From Manis javanica (Eukaryota > Chordata > Mammalia > Pholidota > Manidae), in the NCBI RefSeq assembly GCF_040802235.1, contig NC_133157.1, forward strand, positions 37,166,501 through 37,230,500: 64,000 nt of DNA. Reading direction: 5' to 3'. The notes under the pieces were generated by a model. That model worked only from the letters and a program-made list of their open reading frames with translations. It was not told the DNA's origin and searched no databases. The position numbers and the translations under genes are program-made. This document shows positions 41,595-53,740 of this stretch, piece by piece (the stretch's first letter is position 1; every line of letters starts with the position of its first letter).

Positions 41595-41945
41595 ACACAG
41601 GCCCAACATAACTTCTGCCAGCCAAGTCATCAGACTGGGGCTTAGTGCCCAACCTAATAGCAGGTTCAGCCTCTCTCAGGAGTGGAATATTAAACCAATC
41701 TGTTTGGAACTTTCTAGTGAGATAATTTACATAAGACCCCTGGCTCCTCCTAAGGAGGAGTTGAAACAATCCCCAATTTCTTCTTTTGCTAACTTTGTCT
41801 CCCCCACCCCCCGCCACCTGCTGTTAATAAAAGCCTTCCATTTTGTAGAACTCCTTGGAGCATTTCTCTGCTTGCTTGGTGGGATGCTGCCCAATTCATA
41901 AATAGCTTAAACCAATTAGATCTTCAAATTTATTTATTTTTAAAC
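41595..41945 (+). mobile_element. ERV LTR-like element, second copy
   Basis: Homologous in word order to 21780-22262, including CCTAATAGCAGGTTCAGCC, TTAATAAAAGCCTTCCATTT and AATTAGATCTTCAAATTTATT at the end. It interrupts an old antisense L1. Shorter than the other copy. Confidence 0.6.
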
Positions 41946-41949
41946 AGTG

Positions 41950-42480
41950 CCTAGAGTTTACTTTGGGATAAGGGCTGAGAATTATTTGTAACTGAAATTT
42001 ATTTTTCTCCAAATGGTGAGCTGGGCTTTCTAACTATTTTAATGCTGTATTTTTCCTGACTAATGTGAAATGCCACTTCTATTGTATTCTACATTTCCAC
42101 TGAAATACATTTTGATGTCTGGGGAGCCTAGTTCCCCTCTTTCCCCCTCTTTTTATAATTTCCCTGGCATTTTCTAGATGTGTATTCTTCCAGATGAGCT
42201 TAAGAATATTTCTGGCATATTCCCTGAAAATCCCCATGTGATTTTATTGTGATTACAGTGCCTTTATATTTCAGTCTGTTTAGGGATAATTAACACATTT
42301 ATTGTATTGAATCTCCCTATTTTTGAACAAAATATATTGTGTCAATAACTGTATATTCACTTTATTGTCTTTTATATTGCTGTTTTTTTAAAACAATGTC
42401 TTGATCATTTCTGAAAGTTGTAACTTGACATTGTCTTTTTGTTGCTATCGTGAGTGGTCTCTTTTCTTACCATTATATTC
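41950..42480 (-). mobile_element. Old L1, antisense, second part
   Basis: Continuation of the fragment at 40700, with CTGACTAATGTGAAATGCCA, GAATCTCCCTATTTTTGAAC and TTGTTGCTATCGTGAGTGG. Confidence 0.6.
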
Positions 42481-43470
42481 TATTTCAGTGGTATGCTTCC
42501 TAACTCTCTGTAACCATGTGACCAGATCACAGGTGTCCATGGAGGTAGCCGGAGATGGCTGGAGGCATGATAGGAGCTGAGTCTTAAGAGATAGAGCACA
42601 ACCCTAGAAGTTTGAATTTTATCTTGAAAGCTCTTCAGAGGTAAGGGAGGATTTTCAGGGAGGGGGTGATGTAATCTGTAACAGCTGACTTTTTGTTGTT
42701 GTTGAGTGCCTGTCAGGCACTGTGCTGAACTTCCCACAGATACTGTCATATTTTAATCTTAACAGCAACCCTGTTTTACAAATGATTTGATCATATTTAT
42801 ATTGTAGAACAATCATTTGTATGCTAATGTGAAGGATGAATTTTTATGAAGCTTGTATGAGATCAGATTAGAAATGATAAGGGCTAAACAGTAGAAGTGG
42901 ACAGAGAGGGAAATAAAAACATGAGGTGGAAACTGCCAGTCGTGGTGACTAGATGCAGAGGTGAGGGAGGCGTCATGGCTGATCTCCAGTTTCCTGGCCC
43001 AAGCAACAGGATGCTTGGGGGTGTCCTTCCTGTCATGGGGAGCCCAGAAAAAGGAGGAAGAGGAGGCTGCAGTGGGGGAAGAATTGGGGAGGGGGAAAGA
43101 CGAGTCCAGTTTTAGATGTGTAAAATTACTGCTATATTTTTATTTTTAGATCAATAGAAAAGAAAAACTTTCTTGGAAAGCACAAAATGGAAAGTGAATC
43201 CTAGCTAAAATGCTGTTTCTTGTGCTTGTCTAAATTAAATTTCTAGCAATATTAGGTTTTAATTGACTGTGGGGCCTCCTCCACTAGGAAAAAGTTTTTT
43301 TGAGCATCACCAATTTGTTCTGGTTCTCCTTTTAGGTCTATAACTATACATGGTTTTAGTCTTGTATATGAGCTCCTCCTTTTTTACAACTTCTCATCCC
43401 CAGTTGCTATTTTTTTTTTTTGAAAACTTATCTATGATATGGTGTATATTGTCCAACTGAACTCGAATAG
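42481..43470. other. Intergenic DNA
   Basis: About 42690-42780 (GAGTGCCTGTCAGGCACTGT, CTTAACAGCAACCCTGTTTT) is a MIR remnant. 42840-43110 looks like old repeat sequence but I cannot assign it. Confidence 0.45.
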
Positions 43471-43479
43471 TCTGACCCA

Positions 43480-43880
43480 GTTGCTATTTTTTAAATTAAC
43501 TTTTTATTTCAGAGTAGTTTTAAATTTATAGAAAAGCTGTCAGGATAGTACAGAGAGTTCCTGTATACCTGGCACCCAGTTTAATACCTTATGTTAAAAT
43601 GGTACAGTTGTCACAACAACTGAACCAATATTGATACATTAGCATTAACTGAAGTCCATTCTTTATTTGAACTTCTCTTGTTAATGTCCTTTTCTGTTCC
43701 AGGGCCCCATTTTTGATACCACATTACTCCCCATGTCTCCTTAGCTCCTCTCAACTGTTACAGTTTCTCAGATTTTCTTTATTTTTGATGATCTTCACAG
43801 TTTTAAGGCGTATTGGCTAAATATTTTATATACGATCCCTCAATTTGGGTTTGTCTAATGTTTTTCTCATGGTTAGACTG
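43480..43880 (-). mobile_element. Old L1 3' fragment, antisense
   Basis: ATTTATAGAAAAGCTGTCAGG, ATAGTACAGAGAGTTCCTGT and CTGAACCAATATTGATACAT are typical words of ancient L1 3' ends in reverse. Confidence 0.75.
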
Positions 43881-44429
43881 GTTTTATGGTGTCAGGCTCT
43901 GCACACTGAATAAAACAAAGTAGAAAGATGAGTTATTGCAAGACTTTTGACCTGCAAGCTGGGAAACTCAGGGCTACTAGAGTAAAAGTTCTGAGTTGCT
44001 CACCGTCTAAGGGATTTTTTAAATGGGATAAATGTGGAAGTTACTATCCTTTTTCAGCTGATTGGTTGCCTAGTGATCTTTCTTATTTGGATGGGGCAGC
44101 TGAATCAGGGGAACAAGGAAGTGCAGAGATGGTGTAAACAAATGTGTTTGGGGATTAACTGGTATCCTCTGCTGATTTCTGAGAAGAGCTGTAAATTCTT
44201 GTAAGGTTAGGTGAAGTTTTCTTTATGCATCTGACTTGACTTTTCCATTTTCTCCCTGACATAAATGACTCCATTGTAGTTTTGTTCTACAATGGGTTTT
44301 GGGGAGTAAGACCACAGAGTTGAAGTAGTAGTTTCATCATATCATACCCAGTGTACATATTATGAACATGACTTACCACTATTGATGTTGACCTTGTATA
44401 TGTGGCTGAGGTAGCATTTGTCAGGTTAT

Positions 44430-44575
44430 CCATTGTAAAGTTACTCTCCCCGCCTCCTCCATACTGTACTCCTTAGAAGGAAGTCTTACTTACCTTGATG
44501 TCATTCGCATAAGGCATGGTCTGACACAGAGTAGACATTCAGTGTTTGCTGAACTGAACTGTGTCCCTATTATTT
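44430..44575 (+). repeat. L2 3'-end fragment
   Basis: TCTGACACAGAGTAGACATTC, AGTGTTTGCTGAACTGAACT: the terminal words of L2. Confidence 0.65.
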
Positions 44576-44614
44576 TGTGTCTTATAAAAGTCCTGCCATG
44601 TGATTTTTCTTTAT

Positions 44615-44745
44615 TTTATCAATAGGAAAATAAAAATTAGAGTATTTGAGCAACTTGCCCCAAATCACACAGTAGGTGGTCAAGTTTGGAATTTGAATCC
44701 AGTCTTTCTCAATGCAAAGCCTGTGGTCTTTTCCTATAGTACTCT
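44615..44745 (-). repeat. MIR SINE
   Basis: CAACTTGCCCCAAATCACAC, AGTAGGTGGTCAAGTTTGGA and TTGAATCCAGTCTTTCTC are the MIR core in reverse orientation. Confidence 0.8.
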
Positions 44746-46039
44746 GGCTTCACAGAGTATTGTATTTACTTTGGCCGTCTTGCCTAAGTACTTGTAATGC
44801 AAAACATTCCATAGATAATGTGGTTAGTTCTTTGGTTATATGGACATTTAATTCTTCAATAACTCATCTTTTCAATTTAAAGTTATACTTTGGACCTCTC
44901 AGGCTCAAATTTGACTGACCTTTGTGTCCTGTATTGCTTGATCCAGTTCCAAAAGAATATCATCTTAATTCTCTGCAGAATTATGGAGCATGGGTTGCAG
45001 CAGAGCCTTGCTGGGAAAATGGGTACCAGTTTGGGTGCTATTCAGTAGTCTAGGACTGGCTACATAATTTGTAAGGCTCAGTGCAAAATGAAAACTTCAA
45101 AGATTTATTAAGAATTTCAGCAGAGCATTAAACCAAGCATGGGGCCCTTCTAAACATGAGACCCTGTATGACTCTACAGGTCACATGCCTATGAAACTGG
45201 CCCTGCAGTGGTAGAACTAATAGGAAAAGAGAGCCAATATTAAAACAGTTGAAATGAGAATGGAGTAGAGAGGGTGGTAACATAAGATCTTAAAGAAGTA
45301 AACCTACAGAAAACGATAGATGATTAGGTGTGATATGTGAGTGGGTGGGTAAAATATGGAATATAAAGTTTCTGATTGGGTGAAGCCATTCACTGACACA
45401 CGAAATCAGGGGACCAGGTTAGCTTTGAGGGGGAAATGATGAGTTTGGTTTTAAACACCCAAGTGTAGATAGTCAGGAAGCATTTGGGTAAACAATTATC
45501 CACAGAAAAAAAGCAGGAGGATAATCCAGACTGGTAGTACTCCTTACTTATCTCTGAGGACCAGAATGGAGGTGGTGATTATTTTGGGACCTTAAACTTT
45601 TAAAGAAAGTATTCATGTATTTCTGTGTAATTGAGAAATAATATATTTTATTTACAAAAATTAAGTCACAAAGTATTACTGTATTTGTAGGAGATATAGA
45701 TTCAATTTGAAAGTTAAACTTTGTAGAAGTTTATAGTAAAGAAAGACATTTATGATAGAATTATATATGCAGTCACATTTTCTGTTGCTAGTACCATGGT
45801 ACACATGATTCAAAATAGGCTCTTAGTTAACTGTCATTTAATTTTGCATTGAGGACCTACACTTCATTTGTTGGTTGCTGTACAAGATGTATAATTTAAA
45901 AAAGTTACATTAAAATTTTCTCTTAAATCATATCTCTGTGTCTTTTGATAGCTGGCATATGATCATTTTTACATTTAGCAGGATATTTTATAACTCCCAT
46001 TTCTTTCTGTTACCTGTGTCCTTTTTCTTGAGGGAGGTG

Positions 46040-46215
46040 ATATGATAGTAGGTAAGGCCTGAAGTTGGAAGTCAGAGGCTCTGTTTCTTATTGGCTGTGT
46101 GATCTTGGGAAAATTACCAAGCTTCTCTGAGTATAGTTTTCTTATTGGTAAGATGGAGATCAAATTGACTGTACTGGGGATGTGAGAATTAAATAAGATT
46201 GTAAGTGAAAGTTCT
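46040..46215 (+). repeat. MIR SINE
   Basis: TTGGCTGTGTGATCTTGGGA, TTACCAAGCTTCTCTGAG and GGGATGTGAGAATTAAATAA in MIR order, sense. Confidence 0.8.
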
Positions 46216-46249
46216 ATGTAAACTCTAACTTTTGTAAATTCATACCCTT

Positions 46250-46765
46250 TTACCCTTTAGCTCTGCACCCAAGGCATTTCTTATTGAGCCTCCCACCTCA
46301 TTCCCAGGTTCCCCTCCAACAGCCTAACTTCTCAAATTCGTCTTCTCACCATCCCCGGAACTTACCTTGTACTTTCCTTCCTCCTTACTTTTGCTTTAGT
46401 TCATTCATTTAATCAACAAATGTTTATTGAGCACCTGCCTCAGGCTTTGTGAAATGTCACCTTCTCAATGAAGCTTACAATGGCTACTCTATTCTACACT
46501 GCAATTGCAATCTGCTGTTTTTCCTCAGCACTCCCAATCCCCCTTACCTTGTTCTACTTTTTCATTTTTCCCTGGCGTGCAAGATGTAACACATTAGTTA
46601 CCTATTGTCTCTTCTCTTTTCTTTCTACGCTCCCTTCCCAATAGAACTGAAATTTCATTAGGGCAGGCAGGGATCTTTGTTTTGTTTCATGATGTATCCC
46701 AGACATCTAGAACACTGCCTGGTAGGAGCAGGTACTCAGTAAATGCTCATTGAATGAATGAATGA
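46250..46765 (+). repeat. L2 LINE 3' part
   Basis: Ends with ACACTGCCTGGTAGGAGCAG, TACTCAGTAAATGCTCATTG and an ATGAATGA repeat, the classic L2 terminus. The preceding C/T-rich sequence with CACCTTCTCAATGAAG fits the L2 ORF end. Region 44746-46039 has nothing I recognise. Confidence 0.8.
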
Positions 46766-47710
46766 CTATGCTTTATGCTAGACTTTAAGCTGGACTCTGC
46801 ATGTGTAGTTAGTTGTGCAAGAGCAGAATTGGTTCCTGCCCTCATGAAGCATCTAGCCTAGCATTAGGGTGGTTTTCCTGCCTGCCTGGATGTTCCCCTC
46901 CAGGAAATGTAAGAGTAACAAACTCCTGAGTTCAGAGTAGTCTTTCCTCTTAGTAATGAGCAATTTTCAGATAATTTTAAGTTCTTAAAAACTTTTTTTT
47001 TAATAGAAGGGAAGAGGGGAAAAAAGAGCAATACAGATTCTCAAGATAGCGGCATGAGTAGGGTGGTGGAAATCTCCTCCCAAAACCATATATATTTTGA
47101 AAATACATTAAATACAACTCTTCCTAAAAGAGTGACCAGAAGATACAGTACATGAGCCAGGCTACATCTGTGAGAACCCAACATCTCACAGAAAAGGGTA
47201 AAATTCAAAGCCGTGACCTGGCGGGATCCGAGCACTCCCCACACCCCAGCTCACTGGCGGGAGGAAAAGAATCAGAACAGGGAGGGAGTGGAAGCACAGG
47301 ACTGCTAAATAATCAGCCCTAGTAATCTGCCCCGGGAGCACAGATGTACATTGCATGGTGCACTGGATATTAGAGAGGTGGAAAAGCAACATCCAAGATT
47401 AAGACTGCGAACAGAATCCCACAGCCAGCTGCCTTGGGACCAAAGAAAAGCAGGTGCTTTAAAAGACTTAGAGGGACAAGGGTTTAACAGGTGGACAAAA
47501 TTGTCCTGGCACACTCAGCCCAGCAGGCTGGGAACTTAAAGGAACATCAGGTGCTCAACCCTCCTGGGTGGAAACGCAGCTCCGAACCCCTTCACGGTGA
47601 TAAGCAGCCAGCTGTTTCTTCCCCCCAGCCGGCACTGCAAACAAATTAGCTGACCTGCCATTCCTGCGGAACAGTCGGGGAGCAGCCCCGCCTGCAGCAA
47701 CCACAGCTTA

Positions 47711-48240
47711 ACACAGAGGCTTCTGCCTGTGAGGGGCTAACTGGCCTAGACCCAGAGGCTGCTCCCTGTGTGTGGTTGACTGGCACAGAAAGTGGAGACT
47801 GGTGCAGAGTCCGGGAAGCATGAAGAGGCTCTGTTCTTGTGGCAGAACACACGCCACTCACTTGCAACTGCCGCCAGTACACTAGGCCATCATGAGGGCC
47901 GCCCCACTCACAGCAGCTGAGGGGATTAACCCAGAGGCTGTGCCCTGCAAGAAGTTCACTGGCACAGACAGCGGAGATGCGCACAGAGACTGGGAGGCAC
48001 AAAGGGGCTTTGCTCTTGTGGCAGAGCACTTGCTGCTGGCATGTGACCCCCGCCATTGCCCTAGGCTATCGAAGGCTAACCTACCCATGGCAGCTCAGGG
48101 GATTAACCCAGAGGCACCTCTCTGTGTGCACTTAACCAGCACAGACAGCGGAGACAGGCAAGGCGACCGGCAAGCAGGAAGGGACTTTGTTCTCCCAGCT
48201 GACACATGTGCCACTTGTCGGCAACCACTCCCATTGCCAT
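47711..48240 (+). repeat. Tandem monomers in L1 5' UTR
   Basis: The word AC(A/C)CAGAGGC recurs at 47711, 47750, 47939 and 48107, each followed by a related block (CACTGGCACAGACAGCGGAGA and on). Spacings between the last three are 189 and 168 bases. The units end next to ORF1. Monomeric L1 promoters are established for rodents; elsewhere they are less usual. Confidence 0.75.
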
Positions 48241-49060
48241 GAAAAGGCAGAAGAACCTTGTTCAGTCCAAAACCCCTCAAACACTAGAGAGAGGGCTTAG
48301 TGAGACTGAAATCACCAATCTTCCTGGGAAAGAATTCAAAATAAAAGTCTTAAACATGCTGATAGAGCTACCAAGAAATATTCAAGAGTTAAGGGATGAA
48401 TTCAGCAGCGAGATAACAGAAATGAAACAAACAATGTAAGGATTTAAGAGCAGACTGGATTGAAGTGGAAGAGACTGTTAATGGAATAGATATCAGAGAA
48501 TAGGAATACAGAAAAGCTGAGGCAGAGAGAGATGAAAGGATCTCTAGGAATGAAAGACTATTAAAAGAACTGTGTGACCAATCCAAATGGAACAATATTC
48601 GCATAACAGGGGTACCAGAAGAAGAAGAGAAAGGAAAAGGGATAGAAAATGTCTTTGAAGAAATAATTGCTGAAAACTTCCCCAATCTGGGGAAGGAAAT
48701 AGTCTCTCAGACCATGGAAGTCCACACATCTCCCAACACAACGGACTGAAGGAACACAGCACCAAGACATATAATAATTAAAATGGCAAAGATCAAAGAC
48801 AAGGGCAGAGTATTAAAAGCAGCCCGAGAGAGAGAAAAGATCACCTACAGAGGAAAGTCCATTAGGCTATCATCAGGCTTCTCAGCAGAAACCTTATAGG
48901 CCAGAAGAGAATGGCATGATATATTGAATGCAACGAAACAGAAGGGCCTCAAACCAAGAATACTGTATCCGGCATGATTATAATTTAAATTTGGAGGAGG
49001 GATTAAACAATTCCCACATAAGCAAAAGTTGAGGGAATTTACCACCCACAAACCATCTCT
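48206..49060 (+). pseudogene. L1 ORF1 pseudogene
   Basis: Same start as the ORF1 of element B (M-C-x-L-S-x-T-T-x-I-A-M-K-R-Q-K-N-L-V-Q). The frame is open to a TAA at 48437-48439 and then continues in other frames, with an RRM-like N-N-I-R-I-T-G-V-P-E-E-E near 48590. Stops and frameshifts exclude a full protein. Confidence 0.85.
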
Positions 49061-49387
49061 ACAGTGTATTTTAAAGGGACTGCTCTAGATGGAGGTGGTC
49101 CTAAGGCTAAATAGATGTCACCAGAGAAAATAAAATCACAGCAGAGAAAGCAGACCAACCATATACTAACTAAATGCAAATTAAACCAGATATCCACAAA
49201 ATCAGTCAAGGGAAACAAAAAGTGTAGAATAAAACACCTAATATAGAGAGTGGAAGAGGAATAAAAAGAAGGGAGAGAAATAAAGAATCATCAGACTGTG
49301 TTTATAATAGCATAGTAAGTGAGTTAAGTTAGACATAGTAAAGAAGCTGCCCTTGAACCTTTGATAACCACGAATCCAAAGCCTGCA

Positions 49388-52300
49388 ATGGCAATAAGTA
49401 CATATCTATTGATAATCACCCTAAGTGTAAATGGACTGAATGCACCAATCAAAAGACACAGTAATAGAATGGATAAAAAAGCAAGACCCATCTATACGCA
49501 GCCTACAAGACACTCACTTTAAACCCAGTGATATACACTGACTAAAAGTGAAAGCGTGTAAAAAGATATTTCATGCAAACAATAGGGAGGAAAAGCAGGT
49601 GTTGCAGCACTTGTATCAGACAAAATAGGCTTCAAAATGAAGAAAGTAACAAGAGATAAAGAAGGAAATTACATAACGATAAAGGGGTCAGCCCAACAAG
49701 AGGATATAACCATTATTAATATCTATGCACCCAACACAGGAGCACCTACATATGTGAAACAAATACTAACAGGATTAAAGGAGGAAATAGAATGCAATGC
49801 ATTCGTTCTAGGAGACTTCAATACACCACTCACTCCAAAGGACAGATCAACCAGACAGAAAATAAGTAAGGACACAGAGGCACTGATTAACACATTAGAA
49901 CAGACGGACCTAACAGATATCTACAGAAATCTACACCCAAAAGCAACAGGATACACATTCTTCTCAAGTGCCCATGGGACATTTTCCAGAATAGACCACA
50001 TACTAGGCCACAAAAAAGAGCCTCAGTAAATTAAAAAAGATTGATATCGTACCAACCAACTTCTCAGATCCAAAGGTATAAAACTAGAAACAAATTGTAC
50101 AAAGAAAACAAAAAGGCTCACAAACATATGAAGGCTTAACAACATGTTCCTAAATAATCAATGGATCAATGACCAAATTAAAACAGATCAAGCAATATAT
50201 GGAGACAAATGAAAACAACAGCACAATCTCCTAAGTTCTATGGGACTTAGCCAAGGCAGTTCTAATAGGAAAGTAAATAGCAATCCAGGCCTATTTAAAG
50301 AAGGAAGAACAATCCCAAATGAATAGTCTAAATTTACAGTTATTGAAACTGGAAAAAGAAGAACAAATGAGGGCCAATGTCAGCAAAAGGAGGGACATAA
50401 TAAAGATCAGAGAAGAAATAAATAAAATTGAGAAGAATAAAACAATAGAAAAAATTAGTGAAACCAATAGCTGGTTCTTTGAGAAAACAAACAGAATAGA
50501 TAAACCCCAGGGCAGACTTATTAAGAAAAAAAGAGAATCTACACACATCAACAGAATCAGAAATGAGAAAGGAAAAATCATGATTGACACCACAGAAATA
50601 CAAAGAATTATTACAGAATACTATGAAAATCTATATTCTAACAAACTGGATACCTTAGAAGAAATGGACAACTTTCTAGAAAAATACAACCTTCTAAGAC
50701 TGACCCAGGAAGAAACAAAATCTAGACAGACCATTACCAGTAATGAAATTGAATCAATTATCAAAAAACTACCCAAGTACAAAACCCCTTAACCAGATGA
50801 ATTCACTGCTGAATTTTATCAGACATTTAGAGAAGACATAATACCCATTCTCCTTAAAGTTTTCCTAAAAATATTAGAGGAGGGAATACTTCCAAACTTA
50901 TTCTATGAAGCCAGCATCACTCTAATACCAAAACCAGGCAAAGACCACAGCAGAAAAGAAAATTACAGACCAATATCCCTGATGAACATAGATGCAAAAA
51001 AACTCAACAAAATATTAGCAAACCGAATTCAAAAATACATAAAAAAGGTCATCCATCATGATCAAGTGAGACTCATCCCAGGGATGCAAGGATGGTACAA
51101 CATTCGAAAATTTATCAACATCACCCACCACATTAACAAAAAGGACAAAAACCACATGATAGTCTTCATAGATGCCTAAAAAGCATTCAATGAAATTCAA
51201 CATCCATTCATGATAAAATCTCTCAACAAAATGGTTGTAGGGGACAAGTAAGTCAAAACAATAAAGGACATATATGACAAACCCACAGCCAATATCATAC
51301 TTAACAGCAAGAAGCTGAAAGCTTTTTCCCTAAGATTGGGAACAAGACAAGGATGCCCACTCTCCCCGCTTTTATTCAGTGTACTACTGGAGGTCCTACC
51401 ATGGCAATCAGATCAAACAAAGGAATAAAAGGCATCCAGATTGATAAAGGAAGAAGTCAAACTGTCACTGTTTGCAGATGACATGATATTGTACATAAAA
51501 AAACCCTGAAGAATCCACTCCCAAAACTACTAGAACTGATATCTGAATTCAGCAAAGTTGCAGGATACAAAATTAATACACAGAAATCTGTTGCATTCCT
51601 ATACACTAACGATGAACTAGCAGAAAGAGAAATCAGGAAAACAATTCCATTCACAATTACATCAAAAAGAATAAAATACCTAGGAATAAATCTAACCAAG
51701 GAAGTGACAGACCTATACCCTGAAAACTACAAGACACTCTTAAGATAAATTAAAGAGGACACTAATAAATGGAAATTCTTCCCATTCTCTTGGGAGAAAG
51801 AGTTAATATTGTTAAAATAGCCATCCTGCTTAAAGCAATCTACAGATTCAATGCAATCCCTATCAAAATACTGACAGCATTCTTCAACAAACTGGAACAA
51901 GTAGTTCTAAAATTCATATGGAACCACAAAAGACCCTGAATAGCCAAAGCAATCCTGAGAAGGAAGAATAAAGCAGGGGGGATCTCGCTTCCCAACTTCA
52001 AGCTCTACTACAAAGCCATAGTAATCAAGACAATTTGGTACTGGCACAAGAACAGACCCATAGGCCATTGGAACAGAATAGAGAGTCTAGATATTAACCC
52101 AAGCATATATGGTTATTTAACGTATGATAAAGGAGACATGGATATACAGTGGGGAAATGACAGCCTCTTCAACAGCTGGTGTTGGCAAAACTGGACAGCT
52201 ACATATAAGAGAATGAAACTGGATTACTGTCTAACTCCATACACAAAAGTAAACTCAAAATGGATCAAAGACCTGAATGTAAGTTATGAAACCATAAAAC

Positions 52301-53145
52301 TCTTAGAAGAAAACATGGCCAAGCTCTTTTGAATATAAACATGAACAACTTCTTCATGAACACATCTCCCAGGGTAAGGGAAAGAAAAGCAAAATGAACA
52401 AGTGGGACTATATCAAGCTGAAAAGCTTCTGTACAGCAAAGAACACCATCAATAGAACAAAAAGATATCCTACAGTATGGGAGAATATATTCATAAATGG
52501 TATATCCCGTAAGGGGTTAACATCCAAAATATACAAAGAGCTCATGCAACTCAAGAAACAAAAAGCAAATACTCCAATTAAAATATGGGCAGAAGATCTG
52601 GAAAGTTCTCCACAGAAGAAATTCAGATGGCCAACAGGCACATGAAAAGATGCTCCACATCCCGAATAATCAGAGAAATGCAAATTAAAACCACAATGAG
52701 ATATCACCTCACACCAGTTACGATGGCCAGCATCCAAAAGGCAAACAGCAACAAATGTTGGCATGTATGTGGAGAAAGGGGAACCCTCCTGTACTGCTGG
52801 TGGGAATGTAAATTAGTTCAACTATTGTGGAAACAGTATGGAGGTTCCTCAAAAAACTAAAAATAGAAATACCATTTGACCCAGGAATTTCACTCCTAGG
52901 AATTTACCCTAAGAATGCAGGAGCCCAGTTTGAAAAAGACATATGCACCCCTTTGTTTATCACAGCATTATTTACCATAGCCAAGATATGGAAGCAACTT
53001 AAGTGTCCATCAGTAGATGAATGGATAAAGAAGATGTGGTACATATACATAATGGATATTATTCAGCCATAAGAAGAAACAAATCCTACCATTTGCAACA
53101 ACATGGATGGAGCTGGAGGGTATTATGCTCAGTGAAAGAAGCCAG
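49388..53145 (+). pseudogene. L1 ORF2 pseudogene
   Basis: ATG at 49388-49390. Endonuclease motifs include N-V-N-G-L-N, Y-A-P-N-T-G-A-P and L-G-D-F-N-T-P (about 49700-49830) and R-I-D-H-I-L-G-H-K (about 49990). The reverse transcriptase has the F-A-D-D catalytic box near 51470. Open pieces are 49637-50029, 50319-50792, 50982-51179, 52394-52645 and 52585-52860. Frameshifts and stops between all of them mean no enzyme is made. Confidence 0.9.
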
Positions 53146-53683
53146 GTGGAGAAAGACAAGTATCAAATATTTCACTCATCTGTGGAGTATAAGAACAAAG
53201 CAGATACTGAAGGAACAAAACAGCAGTAGACTCACAGAACCCAAGAATGGACTAACAGTTACGAAAGGGAAAGGGACTGGGGAGGATGGTGGGAAGGGAG
53301 GGATAAGGGGAAAAAGGGGCATTACGATTTGCACACAATGTAGGGTGGGAGGCACGGGAAGGCAGTATAGCACAGAGAAGACAAGTAGTGACTTTGTAGC
53401 ATCTTACTACGCTGATGGACAGTGTCTGTAATGGGGTATGTGGTGGGGACTTGATAATGGGGGGAATCTTGTAACTGCAATGTTGCTCATGTAATTGTAT
53501 ATTAATGATACCAAAATAAAACAAAAATTAAAAAAAAAGAGCAATTCATTCTCTTTAGTCACTCTAAGTTAAAAGTCAACACTTTTATGTAAGGCAAAGA
53601 CAGAATAGTATCCCTTTTAAAGTGTTAGGCCTTGTAGAGGGCTGAAGGAGTTCACGGAGTATAGCTGGTTACTGTTCCATTCC

Positions 53684-53740
53684 TCCTCCCCTCCCCTCCT
53701 CTCCCTTTCCTTCCTTTCTCCCTTTTCTTTTATTACTCTC
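53684..53740. repeat. Polypyrimidine (C/T) tract
   Basis: Nearly pure C/T for about 55 bases (CCTCCCCTCCCCTCCTC and on). Could form a triplex, but it is common in mammals. Confidence 0.85.

Larger units (their letters stand above)
47021..53545 (+). mobile_element. Full-length L1 (6.5 kb) with 12-bp target-site duplication, inactive
   Basis: Element at 47033-53533 flanked by AAAAAGAGCAAT (47021-47032 and 53534-53545). Order: 5' UTR (47033-48205), ORF1 (48206 to about 49060), spacer, ORF2 (49388 to about 53145), 3' UTR with a G-rich tract (53270-53310), and A-rich tail. Both ORFs are broken. The first 100 bases (AGATAGCGGCATGAGTAGGG) match the other L1 starts here. A closely related L1 lies in opposite orientation at 1-6578. 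Confidence 0.95.

Noticed and set aside
47711-48240. CRISPR-like array
   Set aside because: Units are 170-190 bases, diverged, within an L1 5' UTR of a mammal.
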